From DRTC01 sp964521025 (lineage in GTDB: Bacteria > Cloacimonadota > Cloacimonadia > Cloacimonadales > TCS61), in the NCBI GenBank assembly GCA_964521025.1, contig CAZFPK010000001.1:1-64000 (forward strand): a stretch of 64,000 nucleotides of DNA, written 5' to 3'. Numbering within the stretch: position 1 is the first letter of the stretch; the number at the start of each line of letters is the position of its first letter. Of the stretch, positions 55,670 through 64,000 are shown piece by piece. Made by a program: the position numbers and the translations under genes. Below the pieces are notes generated by a model. That model was not told where the DNA came from, made no database searches, and worked only from the letters and a program-made list of their open reading frames with translations.

Positions 55670-56368
55670 CAAACAAAACTGAAAAAATTCTAAATATCAA
55701 AATACAAATCTTAAATAAATCCCAAAACTCAATAAATAAATAATGAACATTTCCCATTTCGTTTTATTGAACCCTTTCAGGATTCTGATCTGTATTTTTT
55801 TGTACCACAGGTTTCAAATGTGGTAATTCAGATTAAATCCCTGCGGGATTTCATTGATTTCTGTCGGAGTATCAAATACTACTTGAGTATAACATAATTT
55901 TAAAAGAGTAAAAAAAATACTCCGAAGGAGTTAAATGTTATTAACTACGGGTGAAACCCTTAGATTAGACGGAAATGAGGATCAAGTTTGAAAGACTTGA
56001 ATAACAATATAACAGACAGATTCTACGAAGCGGGAAATGTTAGCAAATAATAAATAAATTTATAAGATTGTTATTTTAAAGAGAGCATCATTATTTCCAA
56101 AAAAGTGAATTAAGTCAGATAATAAAATCCCGACAGAAGAGATATTATCACAAACGGGAATTTCTAAATCAATAGTAATGGTTTTATAAAAAAGACAGAG
56201 ATCGTCAATCTGAGTCCGGAGGTTTTACAAAGGAAAGAATCTCATAACTTGATTGTATTTAAGTTCTTTATCCCGAAAATCGGGACTCGAGATGATAGAT
56301 TTCAGCGATTGTTGTCTTTTTACAAGATCGATAAAAAAAAATATCTAATTTCTAAAATCTAATGTCTA
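55670..56368. repeat. Long gene-free region with dispersed repeats and MITE-like copy 3
   Basis: AAATCCC/GGGATTT (55835-55851), ACTCC/GGAGT with GAA loop (55919-55931) and GGGT/ACCC with GAA loop (55949-55959) form a run typical of dispersed non-coding repeats in Bacteroidota-like genomes. At about 56188-56333 is a third MITE-like element: it ends in CTTTTTACAAGATCGAT and holds GAAAGAATCTCATAACTT, matching copy 2. No ORF is credible here. Confidence 0.5.
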
Positions 56369-56734
56369 TTAATGCTTAATATATGCTTTTCCGATAATAT
56401 CGAGAAGTTCTCTTTCATCAAAAGGCTTATTGATGTATCCAAGAGGATTTGTTTTTGCAGCTTTTTTCCTGGTTTTTTCATCAGAATATGCAGTAACATA
56501 AATGACCGGGATATTATAATCCACCCTGATCTGTTCTGCTGCCTGCACACCATCGACTTCACCGTCCAGCATTATATCCATCAAAATAATATCGGGATGA
56601 AATATTCGGGCTATCTTTATGGCTGATTCACCTGTGGTTGTAATACCTATAATATTATGACCGAGAGCGCTTAAAGTCAGCCTGAGATCTTCGGCAATAA
56701 TTTTTTCATCTTCAACAATTAAAATTTTAGACAT
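56369..56734 (-). CDS. Single-domain response regulator next to histidine kinase
   Basis: 121 residues from ATG 56734, 13 nt after the kinase stop; an in-frame ATG at 56776 would overlap the kinase end. Receiver only: VEDE pocket, phospho-acceptor D53 in ILMDIMLDGE, switch YVTAYSDE and K103 in YINKPFDE. Probably phosphorylated by the upstream kinase and acting by protein contact or phosphorelay. The ribosome site is weak, so translation is probably coupled to the kinase. Confidence 0.88.
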   Translation of the reverse strand: MSKILIVEDEKIIAEDLRLTLSALGHNIIGITTTGESAIKIARIFHPDIILMDIMLDGEVDGVQAAEQIRVDYNIPVIYVTAYSDEKTRKKAAKTNPLGYINKPFDERELLDIIGKAYIKH

Positions 56735-56747
56735 AGATAAGTTTCCG

Positions 56748-58319
56748 CTACTTAATTGATTTTTTCTTAAGACCATTTTTATTCCTGAATTTCATCACAA
56801 AAACAGCACCGTGTGGATTATTATCCTCGACAGATATCTCTCCACCGTAATGCTCGATTGTTCTTTTAACGATATACAGCCCAATTCCGGTGTTTCCGGT
56901 GTTTCCATATTTGAATCTTTCCTGAAAAACTTTAGCCTTGATCCTGTCAGGAACTCCTGAACCATAATCAGCAATCCTGACTTCGCAATAATCTTTCATT
57001 TTTTTTAGTGAGATATCGATTTTATCTGTTTTCGCATGAATAGCCGCATTGCTGATGATATTATCAAAAACAGAAGTAATCGCATTATCAACCAGAACAT
57101 GACAGTCACCGGTAATATTGAACTTGATGTAGTTATAATTGACGATCACTTGATTTATAATTTCTCGAAGACTTAACATCTTGCTGCTGTCGGAGGATGA
57201 AATAAAAGTTTCCAATTCTTTCATACGCTTGATCAGTTCAACACTTTTGGAAACATAAGTGGAAGCTTCACCGAGAACTTCTTCATCTTTCATCGTTTTA
57301 TATATTCTGAACGCACTATTTATGACTGCTAAATTATTCATCAGATCATGTCTGAGTATCTTATTGATCAATTTAAGGTGTTCCTGGTGCAGGGCAAGAT
57401 CATCTTCTGCTTTTTTTCTTTCTTCGACTTCATGTTGAAGTTTACTGTATATTTGAGCATTCTTCAAAGCAGTTGTGGCAAATGCAGCAAAAGTTTCAGT
57501 AAGAGAAAGATCTCCCGGAGTGAATATTGGTCCGATCCGATCGAGAGTTATAACTCCTGATACTTTATCTCTGATAATAAGTGGAGCAACGATCAATCTT
57601 TCATTTTTAAGGATTGAAGTTCCGGGTATTTGAAATCCTTTTGTGTGCGGTCTCGTATCATTGAAGATCAAACATTTTTTCTGTAAAACTGCTTCACCTG
57701 TCAAACAAGTATGAACATTAAGATTGATCGCCATCACTTCTTTTTCATAGGTCGGATCGACAACAACCATCGGAACGAGAGTTTCACCATCCTTTTTGAG
57801 GGTATAGATCGCACTGCCGTGAGTATTTAGAATCTCTTTTGCACCGTGACAGATCCTGGTCAACACTTCTTTGAGATCCAGGCTCGAGGACAAATAGCGA
57901 GATGTTTCCAGAATTTGTTCTAATTGCTGAGTTTTTCTCAGCTCTGATTGTTCAATTTTTTTCCGTCCCGTGATATCCTTAGCGAAAATAATAAATTGTC
58001 CGACATTATTGGAACGATCAAAAATCGGATAAATACTTATCTTATAAATCCGATCACCATTTTTATCCTCATAGCTGACAGGAACTCCTTTTTCAATAAT
58101 TTTTTCTATTTCTTTTTGAAAAATTTCAGTAGATTTCTTACTTAAATAATCAAAAAAAGATTTTCCAGGATGATCAGGATCATTATGGCAAAATATTTGT
58201 AGTGCTTTTTCATTACAGTTTACTATCTTCCCTTTGTTATCGACAATAATGACCAAACTGGCGAGAGTATTTAGAAGAGTATTTAATGTCTTACCGGTGG
58301 TTATAGCTGATTTTTCCAT
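56748..58319 (-). CDS. PAS-GAF sensor histidine kinase
   Basis: 523 residues, soluble. PAS at about 10-120 (IIVDNKGKIVNCNEKALQIF, ending FAKDITGRKKIEQ). GAF at about 135-290 (LDLKEVLTRICHGAKEIL, VHTCLTGEAV, LIVAPLIIRDKVSGVITLDR). Coiled coil, then phospho-His in NKILRHDLMNNLAV (H324). ATPase domain with NIISNAAIHA, DYGSGVP and NTGIGLYIVKRTIEHYGGEI. LRHDLMNN is the HisKA variant with Asp after His. It pairs with the receiver gene just downstream. The GAF domain may bind a small ligand; which one cannot be told. Confidence 0.92.
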   Translation of the reverse strand: MEKSAITTGKTLNTLLNTLASLVIIVDNKGKIVNCNEKALQIFCHNDPDHPGKSFFDYLSKKSTEIFQKEIEKIIEKGVPVSYEDKNGDRIYKISIYPIFDRSNNVGQFIIFAKDITGRKKIEQSELRKTQQLEQILETSRYLSSSLDLKEVLTRICHGAKEILNTHGSAIYTLKKDGETLVPMVVVDPTYEKEVMAINLNVHTCLTGEAVLQKKCLIFNDTRPHTKGFQIPGTSILKNERLIVAPLIIRDKVSGVITLDRIGPIFTPGDLSLTETFAAFATTALKNAQIYSKLQHEVEERKKAEDDLALHQEHLKLINKILRHDLMNNLAVINSAFRIYKTMKDEEVLGEASTYVSKSVELIKRMKELETFISSSDSSKMLSLREIINQVIVNYNYIKFNITGDCHVLVDNAITSVFDNIISNAAIHAKTDKIDISLKKMKDYCEVRIADYGSGVPDRIKAKVFQERFKYGNTGNTGIGLYIVKRTIEHYGGEISVEDNNPHGAVFVMKFRNKNGLKKKSIK

Positions 58320-58385
58320 TATTCTATTTTTTGAATATTAATATGATTTTTCAGATATTTTTAGTTTAAATCTGAAAATATCTTA

Positions 58386-58598
58386 TCATGGGTTTAACCT
58401 GATAATATTTATCGCCTGGACTCCTTTATCGGTTTCCATCAGATCAAATTGTACTTCTTCATCATTTACCAGAAATCTTCTTTCTTTATCAGAATTTGTA
58501 ACGATAGATTTCCAGTGCACAAAAAATTCTTTACCTTCTTCGGAAAGAATAAATCCATATCCCTTTGTGTCGTCAAACCACTTTACTTTTCCCTTCAT
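58386..58598 (-). CDS. Cold-shock domain protein
   Basis: 70 residues from ATG 58598, with AAAGGA upstream; the longer in-frame start is rejected. GKVKWFDDTKGYGFI is the RNP1-containing start of the family, and FFVHWKSI is the RNP2 position (usually FVHxSAI; here W replaces the His-next residue pattern). The protein is predicted to bind single-stranded RNA or DNA and prevent hairpins. The insert with ERRFLVNDEEVQFDL matches the L34 loop region. Near the window's kinase pair but separately transcribed. Confidence 0.9.
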   Translation of the reverse strand: MKGKVKWFDDTKGYGFILSEEGKEFFVHWKSIVTNSDKERRFLVNDEEVQFDLMETDKGVQAINIIRLNP

Positions 58599-58678
58599 TT
58601 TTTTTCCTTTAAAATTAATTGTTGGCAAAACTTAAACTTTATGAAAAATATGCAAGCATTTTTTCAAGTAATTATAAT

Positions 58679-59163
58679 TTATTCTATTATTTCCAGTAAA
58701 TAACCTGTTTTTATGATAGAGAATAATTTGATTATATCTTCATTTCACATACGCATACAACCATGAGATATAGGACTCCCGATCATATTTTCCAGCTGAG
58801 TTCCACGCATAAAAATCCCTCGTTTCAGGCTGTCGATATTTTCTCCGAGATTAATATCTCTATCCAGATCCGCTAACACAAAAATCCAGGTAGTGATCAG
58901 ATCGTTTTTGATTTCATCTTCAAGACTTGCGATTTCTCCGCTGAATTTTTTCTTTTGAAAATTCCATATAAAGGAACACCTTCTCCGATTTTTTCTACGA
59001 TCCGGTTGAGTTCCCAAAGGAGTTTTATTACTGCCTTCCCTGTTTCCAATCCCATTCTTTGAGGTTGATATCCGGTATTCTTTAATTATCTTGTATCGCT
59101 TTAGAACATATAGTTTTTGATTGGATATTTAAGCAATTAGAAACGGTTGGTTTGTTTTCAATC
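58679..59163 (-). pseudogene. L,D-transpeptidase (YkuD) pseudogene
   Basis: The YkuD core can be read across changing frames. NQKLYVLKRYKIIKEYRIST, then NREGSNKTPLG, starts it. RIVEKIGEGVPLYGIFK follows in another frame. EIASLEDEIKNDLITT, then LKRGIFMRGTQLENMIG and SHGCMRM, return to the first frame. SHGC-x-R is the catalytic Cys motif. A stop at 58745 breaks the protein right after MRM, and the sequence beyond still reads NEDIIKLFSIIKTGY, matching the family's end. An upstream stop also removes the signal peptide. Several lesions make a dead gene. The intact enzyme would have cross-linked peptidoglycan in the periplasm. Confidence 0.85.
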
Positions 59164-59398
59164 GTTGAGTTTGAGTTAATTTCTTAAAAACAGTTTTGAT
59201 TTTTTCTCTGTCCATTGATATTCCTTTTTCCGATTCATTAAAATTATATAAACCTTCGGGATTCGCCAAACTTGAAAGTCTCAATACGAACTTGATAAAA
59301 AAACTTTTTTCAAATCCGGTAATTATTTGTCAAAATAAAACAAATTTATTTACAATAATCAACACCTTCTTTTTTGTGATTTTATAAAAAAGGTTTGT

Positions 59399-60964
59399 AT
59401 GAGCAAAAAAAAATTAGCAAAAAATATCGGTTATATGTCCATCGCTGTTTTTTTCAGCAGGATTTCAGGACTTATCCGCGATATTGTCATGACATCTTTT
59501 TTTGGTACGACCTATGTTGCTGATGCTTTCCAGGTTGGATACCAGATCCCGAACCTGCTCAGAAAACTTTTCGGAGAGGGAGCACTTTCAGCAGCTTTTA
59601 TTCCGATCTACAATGAAATCGCAATCAATAAAGGAAAAAAACAGCAATTTGCTTTTGCCTTGAATGTTCTTTCTCTTTTAGTATCATTCTTGATCATTCT
59701 TTGTTTCCTTGGAATAATTTTAGCGCCAGTAATTGTTCAAATCCTTGCTCCGGGATTCGATGAACAAACTTATCGACTGACCGTAAATATTTCTCGTATT
59801 ATGTTCCCTTATTTAATATTTATCGGTTTATCTTCGACTTTGATCTCTATCTTGAATTCTCATGGTTTTTTCTTTATTCCCGGTTTATCATCCGCATTTC
59901 TAAATATAGGAATTGTCGGGAGTCTGGGTATTTTTATCCTTTTAAAAGAAAATTCATCTTTGGAGAACAAGATCATTATTGCTTCTGTGGGTGTTCTTTG
60001 CGGAGGGTTTTTACAGGTAATTATCAATTTACCTTTATTGAGAAAAATCGGATATCATCTTAAATTAAATCTAAAATTTAGTTCCGAAGCTATCAAATCT
60101 GTTTGGATCAGGTTTTTACCCGGTGTTGTCGGTTTGGCTATTCGCCAGGTAAATCTGGCTGTCGATCTTATTCTGGCATCGCTTTTAACAACCGGAAGTA
60201 TTGCTGCTTTGAATTACGGAAATCGCTTAATGCAGTTACCTCTGGGAATTTTTGGAGTTTCCGCGGGAGTTGCTGTTCTGCCTTTATATTCAAAATATTT
60301 CGTGGAGAAAAAATGGCAAAAACTCCGGGAAAGTCTTCATTTTTCAATCATTTCCCTAAGCTTTATTATGCTGCCAGTAACAGCGATTTTAGCAGGACTC
60401 GGTAAAGATTTCATCAGGATACTATTTATGCGGGGAGCATTCGATGCAAACTCTCTCGATATGACTTATAAGGCTCTGCTTTTCTATTCGTTAGGTTTAG
60501 TTTTCTTTAGTTATAATAGACTACTCATTCCCATTTTTTATGCGAACAAGGACACAAAAACTCCTGTAAAAATTTCTGCTTTTATTGTTGTTATCAATAT
60601 TATTTTGAATATAATTTTAATGCAATACCTGCAGCATGCGGGATTAGCTTTTGCAACCACAATCTCAGCAATTATCCACTTTTTTGTACTGAAGTATTTT
60701 CTCAGGAAAAAGATCCCGCAATTCGTATTTCCCCGAATTTTTATGGAAATAAATAAAATCCTTATTTTGTCTGCTTTACTTTTTCTAGGATTGAATCTAT
60801 TAAGTAATTTCTTTACTGCGTCTGATTTCCGGGCAACGATTTTGAGAATAATTATTTCCATTTTTATCAGTATTGTTTTTTTCATTTACGGTTCACAAAT
60901 ATTGCAGATCGAGTTCAGTAAAGAGATCATAAAAAAAATATGGCAAAAATTTCACAAAAATTAA
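59399..60964 (+). CDS. murJ: Lipid II flippase MurJ (MviN)
   Basis: 521 residues, about 14 membrane segments. Family signatures: FFSRISGLIRDIVMTSFFGTT, ADAFQVGYQIPNLLRKLFGEGALSAAFIPIY near the N-terminus, and the GVAVLPLYSKYF region in the middle. AAAAAGG precedes ATG 59399. It moves lipid II across the inner membrane for peptidoglycan synthesis. It overlaps uvrC by 25 nt, so the two are cotranscribed. Confidence 0.95.
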   Translation: MSKKKLAKNIGYMSIAVFFSRISGLIRDIVMTSFFGTTYVADAFQVGYQIPNLLRKLFGEGALSAAFIPIYNEIAINKGKKQQFAFALNVLSLLVSFLIILCFLGIILAPVIVQILAPGFDEQTYRLTVNISRIMFPYLIFIGLSSTLISILNSHGFFFIPGLSSAFLNIGIVGSLGIFILLKENSSLENKIIIASVGVLCGGFLQVIINLPLLRKIGYHLKLNLKFSSEAIKSVWIRFLPGVVGLAIRQVNLAVDLILASLLTTGSIAALNYGNRLMQLPLGIFGVSAGVAVLPLYSKYFVEKKWQKLRESLHFSIISLSFIMLPVTAILAGLGKDFIRILFMRGAFDANSLDMTYKALLFYSLGLVFFSYNRLLIPIFYANKDTKTPVKISAFIVVINIILNIILMQYLQHAGLAFATTISAIIHFFVLKYFLRKKIPQFVFPRIFMEINKILILSALLFLGLNLLSNFFTASDFRATILRIIISIFISIVFFIYGSQILQIEFSKEIIKKIWQKFHKN

Positions 60965-62742
60965 AAGAAAAACTGATCTTACTTCCTGATAAACCGGGTG
61001 TTTATTTAATGCGGAATTCGTCCGGAAAAATTATTTATATCGGCAAAGCAAAAATCCTTAAAAACCGTATCCGTTCTTATTTTTCGGGAACACCCACGGA
61101 CAATAAAACACAGCAGCTGGTAAGTTTTATTCATGATCTCGATTATATTATTACTCGCACCGAGCAGGAAGCCCTGGTTCTGGAAAACAACCTTATCAAG
61201 AAGCATAAACCGAAATATAATATTTTATTGCGGGATGATAAACAATATCCTTTTATCAAGGTAACTCTTCATGAACCTTTTCCACGAATTTTTGTAACCA
61301 GGCTCATCAAAAAAGATAAAGCAAGATATTTTGGACCTTATACGAAAGTGAAATCTGTTCGAAAAACATTACGGATGCTGGAATGGTTATTTCCGGTCCG
61401 AACATGCACGAGAAATATCCCGAACGGAAAACCAAATTTTGAAAGAGCTTGTATAAATTATCAATTAGGAAAATGTCCTGCTCCCTGTATCGGAAAAATT
61501 TCACAGAAAGAATATCTAAAACTGGTTCGTAATATGATCGACTTTCTAAAAGGAAGGAATGAGTCGGTTATCGATGATCTAAAACAGGAAATGGAAACTG
61601 CTTCTGCTAAATTGGAATTTGAAAAAGCAGCTCGATTCAGAGATAAGATCTTCAATATCCAAAAACTGAGCCGCACCCAGAATATGTTCTTTTCAGATCA
61701 AAAAAATCGGGATGTAATCGGAATCTACAAAGAAGAAAATAAAGCAGCAATCGCTATTTTGAAAATATTATCAGGAAAACTTCTGCATAAAGAAATCTAT
61801 GCTATGGAAAATGTTCAGGGAAAAAACAAGAACCAGGTAATGGAGGCTTTTCTTAAACAATATTATTTCCATAAATTAGAAGAATTACCATTTCGGATCA
61901 TTATCCAGGTCAAACCTGATGACTTTAACATATTGAATTCCTGGTTAAAAAAAAAATTGCATGTTCCTGCTCGTGGAGAACTGAAACAATTAACCGTAAT
62001 GGCGAAAGAAAATGCTTTTAATTATATAGAAGAACAGAAACTTAAATACTTGAGAAAAAGCAATCGCACGGTTTTTCCTATCAAAGAATTAAAGGATAAA
62101 TTAAATCTAAAAAAATTACCAAGGAAAATGGTTTGCCTGGATATTTCGACGATTCAAGGTTCAGATACGGTTTCTTCTGTTGTCTATTTTGAGAATGGAA
62201 AACCAAAGAAGAAAAAATACAGACACTTTATTATGAAGACCGTAAACGGTCAGGACGATTTCGCATCTATGGCAGAAACTTTGCAGCGCTACCTGGAAAA
62301 AGTTACCAAAGAAGATAAACCTGACTTGATCGTCATCGATGGAGGAAAAGGACAATTAAATGCTGCAAATTCCATTCTTATAAAAATGAAACAGGAAAAT
62401 ATCGAGATCATTTCTCTGGCAAAAAAATTTGAAGAAGTATTCTTACCAGGTTTGAAAAATTCAATAATTTTACCTCGTTCTTCTGCAGCTCTCAGATTAT
62501 TGATCAATATCAGGGATGAAGCGCACCGTTTTGCCGTTACTTTTCATCGTAAAAGAAGAAGCTCTCGTTTATTTTCCAGCGAATTAGATAAGATCAAAGG
62601 AATCGGAGATGAAATAAAATTCCTTCTGTTAAAAGAATTCGGTTCGGTTGAAAATATAAAACACGCATCAATAAATGAAATTTCGGAAATAAAAGGGTTA
62701 GGAATCAAGAGAGCAAAAAAAATTTTAAGAGAATTATCTTGA
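60940..62742 (+). CDS. uvrC: Excinuclease ABC subunit C
   Basis: 600 residues, full length. GIY-YIG nuclease at the N-terminus (GVYLMRNSSGKIIYIGKAK), a Cys-rich middle (CINYQLGKCPAPCIG) and the UVR motif LEFEKAARFRDKI for UvrB contact. The RNase H-like endonuclease half has LDISTIQGSDTV and VIDGGKGQLNAA. A C-terminal tandem helix-hairpin-helix follows (LDKIKGIGDEIKFLLLKEFG, EIKGLGIKRAKKIL). It makes both incisions around UvrB-bound lesions in nucleotide excision repair. It starts inside murJ, with no strong ribosome site of its own. Confidence 0.97.
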   Translation: MAKISQKLKEKLILLPDKPGVYLMRNSSGKIIYIGKAKILKNRIRSYFSGTPTDNKTQQLVSFIHDLDYIITRTEQEALVLENNLIKKHKPKYNILLRDDKQYPFIKVTLHEPFPRIFVTRLIKKDKARYFGPYTKVKSVRKTLRMLEWLFPVRTCTRNIPNGKPNFERACINYQLGKCPAPCIGKISQKEYLKLVRNMIDFLKGRNESVIDDLKQEMETASAKLEFEKAARFRDKIFNIQKLSRTQNMFFSDQKNRDVIGIYKEENKAAIAILKILSGKLLHKEIYAMENVQGKNKNQVMEAFLKQYYFHKLEELPFRIIIQVKPDDFNILNSWLKKKLHVPARGELKQLTVMAKENAFNYIEEQKLKYLRKSNRTVFPIKELKDKLNLKKLPRKMVCLDISTIQGSDTVSSVVYFENGKPKKKKYRHFIMKTVNGQDDFASMAETLQRYLEKVTKEDKPDLIVIDGGKGQLNAANSILIKMKQENIEIISLAKKFEEVFLPGLKNSIILPRSSAALRLLINIRDEAHRFAVTFHRKRRSSRLFSSELDKIKGIGDEIKFLLLKEFGSVENIKHASINEISEIKGLGIKRAKKILRELS

Positions 62743-63045
62743 TTAAATTTTCTCTTTTTTGTTTTTTGCATTTCAGTTTGAAAAGAGAGTTTTATGAGAT
62801 TGGGTTTTTTACCTCACCTTAATCCTCTTTTTCAGAAGGAGAGGAAACTTTCTCATCCCCAGACTCCTCAGGGTTTGTGAAAAATGTAACTCTTTCTTGT
62901 TCCCAAACTCCTGTTTGGGAATGATTTATTCAGAAATCCATTTTGATTAATTTAATAATTTGAGTGAAACGAGTTTTGCGTTCCCAAATAGGAGTTGGGG
63001 AACAAGATATCAACCCTCTTTAGATAATTATTTGGGAGGAATGCT
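62743..63045. repeat. Intergenic hairpins between uvrC and the TPR gene
   Basis: TTGTTCCCAAACTCCTGTTTGGGAA (about 62899-62922) and CGTTCCCAAATAGGAGTTGGGGAACAAG (about 62980-63006) are hairpins of the TTCCCA.../...TGGGAA kind and face each other across 60 bp. Near 62810-62860 is a copy of the 'CTTAATCCTCTTTTTCAG'-type repeat. No gene. Confidence 0.5.
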
Positions 63046-64000
63046 TTGAAAAGATTTCTGATCTTTTTATTCATATTTTGCATTTTAGTTTTATCATCGG
63101 AACAGACCAAAATCGATAGCCTTAAACAGCAATTAAATTCTGCTCTCCAACCTGAGAAAGTTCAAATTCTAAACGATTTGTCATATTATCATTTAGAAAA
63201 ATCACCCGAGATCTCAATCGATTACGCAAAAAAAGCATTGAATCTAGCTATAATTTTAAAAGACCTCGCGGGACAAGGAAATTCAGAGTATTATCTTGCT
63301 CTTGCTAACGAAAATCTGAATAAATTCGGAGTTGCTTTAAATCATTATATGGAATTACTTGAAATCCAAAAGAAAATCGGTAATAAAGAAGATATTGCCA
63401 GCACTCTGAATTATATTGGAATAACCTTTAGTAATTTGAGTGATTATTATATGGCTCTCGAATATTATAATAAATCAAAAAAGGTTTATCGAGAATTAAG
63501 TGACAGCATTGGTGTGGCTACGGTTTCTAATAACATCGGTCTTGTTTATGAAAGTTTTAGCCGGTTCGATAAGGCTTTATATTATCAATTGCATGCATTA
63601 AGGATCTATGAATCAATTGCTGATAAAGACGGTATAGCAACATCTTTGAACAATATGGGAAATATTTATCAAGGTCTAGGTGATTTCAATAAAGCATTAG
63701 ATTTTTTCCGCCGGACATTAGATATCTATTACGAATTGGACGACAAATACGGATTATCGATGGCTTATAATAATCTCGGGATGGTATATCATGATCTGAA
63801 AGAAATCGATAAAGCTCATGATTATTATAATAAATCCCTGGAACTTGAAAAAGAAATCAAAGATCCGTTTGGTCTTGCCGGTTCGTATAATAACCTGGCA
63901 ATTGTGTATGAAGATTTTAACCAACCGGAAAAAGCAGAAGAATATTATCTAAAATCATTAGAGATTTCGAAAAAGATCAAAGATAAATACAGTATTGCTA
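63046..64000 (+). CDS. Tetratricopeptide-repeat protein, 3' end beyond the window
   Basis: The start is TTG 63046, with GGGAGGA at 63034-63040; the ATG at 63041 meets a stop at once, so TTG is used. A signal peptide or anchor follows (KRFLIFLFIFCILVLSS). The next 300 residues are TPR units of about 40 residues, with YNNLGMVYHDLKEIDKAHDY, ATSLNNMGNIYQGLGDFNKA and similar repeats, in the long-spacing form common in Bacteroidota-type sensors. No stop before 64000. Such proteins often end in a histidine kinase, cyclase or LuxR-type domain; that part is outside the window. Confidence 0.85.
   Translation, partial: MKRFLIFLFIFCILVLSSEQTKIDSLKQQLNSALQPEKVQILNDLSYYHLEKSPEISIDYAKKALNLAIILKDLAGQGNSEYYLALANENLNKFGVALNHYMELLEIQKKIGNKEDIASTLNYIGITFSNLSDYYMALEYYNKSKKVYRELSDSIGVATVSNNIGLVYESFSRFDKALYYQLHALRIYESIADKDGIATSLNNMGNIYQGLGDFNKALDFFRRTLDIYYELDDKYGLSMAYNNLGMVYHDLKEIDKAHDYYNKSLELEKEIKDPFGLAGSYNNLAIVYEDFNQPEKAEEYYLKSLEISKKIKDKYSIA

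Noticed and set aside
59196..59387. 63-codon frame before murJ
   Set aside because: No ribosome site, no domain and AT-driven composition. It overlaps only the gap between the pseudogene and murJ.

Overview
The window is AT-rich bacterial DNA. It encodes many large secreted proteins that end in a FlgD-like / type IX-secretion-style C-terminal sorting segment (YPNPF box, IYNLKGQ, WxGKD, SGIYFxK, then a short basic tail). With Shine-Dalgarno starts, sigma-54 regulation, single-domain receivers and many short intergenic hairpins, this suggests a member of the Fibrobacterota-Chlorobiota-Bacteroidota superphylum, most likely Candidatus Cloacimonadota. That placement is inference; no rRNA is present to confirm it.

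Layout. 1-60: possible end of an insertion sequence. 124-15046: mostly envelope and secreted proteins (DUF4097-type protein, M1 aminopeptidase, pentapeptide-repeat protein, SppA with a barrel-like N-terminus, outer-membrane-like protein, secreted nuclease/phosphatase-fold protein, secreted metallophosphoesterase). 15313-17131: mtnA plus a class II aldolase, a probable methylthioribose salvage pair. 17468-25352: a regulatory unit with a multi-PAS histidine kinase and an NtrC-type sigma-54 activator. These are followed by two paralogous LamG secreted proteins, each behind a -24/-12 promoter with the same upstream arrangement of TCCG-N4-CGGA palindromes, a degenerate receiver and a secreted phosphoesterase. 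25399-41003: an 11-gene, all-minus-strand surface-polysaccharide locus. 41154-44135: tRNA-Lys and ppdK.

44468-47126 and 53095-55669 are two versions of one apparently undescribed module. Each has a single-domain receiver and tiny proteins sharing a short beta-rich motif on the minus strand. Divergent to these is a sigma-factor-like gene with a conserved C-terminal domain that I do not recognise. A conserved non-coding element lies 3' of each receiver gene. Between the modules lie a small possible lipoprotein and two large beta-helix surface proteins, each broken by one apparent single-base frameshift.

56369-58319: a histidine kinase and receiver pair. 58386-59163: a cold-shock protein and an L,D-transpeptidase pseudogene. 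59399-62742: murJ and uvrC. 63046-64000: the start of a TPR protein cut by the window end.

I see no CRISPR array, no rRNA and no intact transposase. Intergenic DNA is rich in short hairpins and dispersed repeats, including a MITE-like family with three recognisable members.
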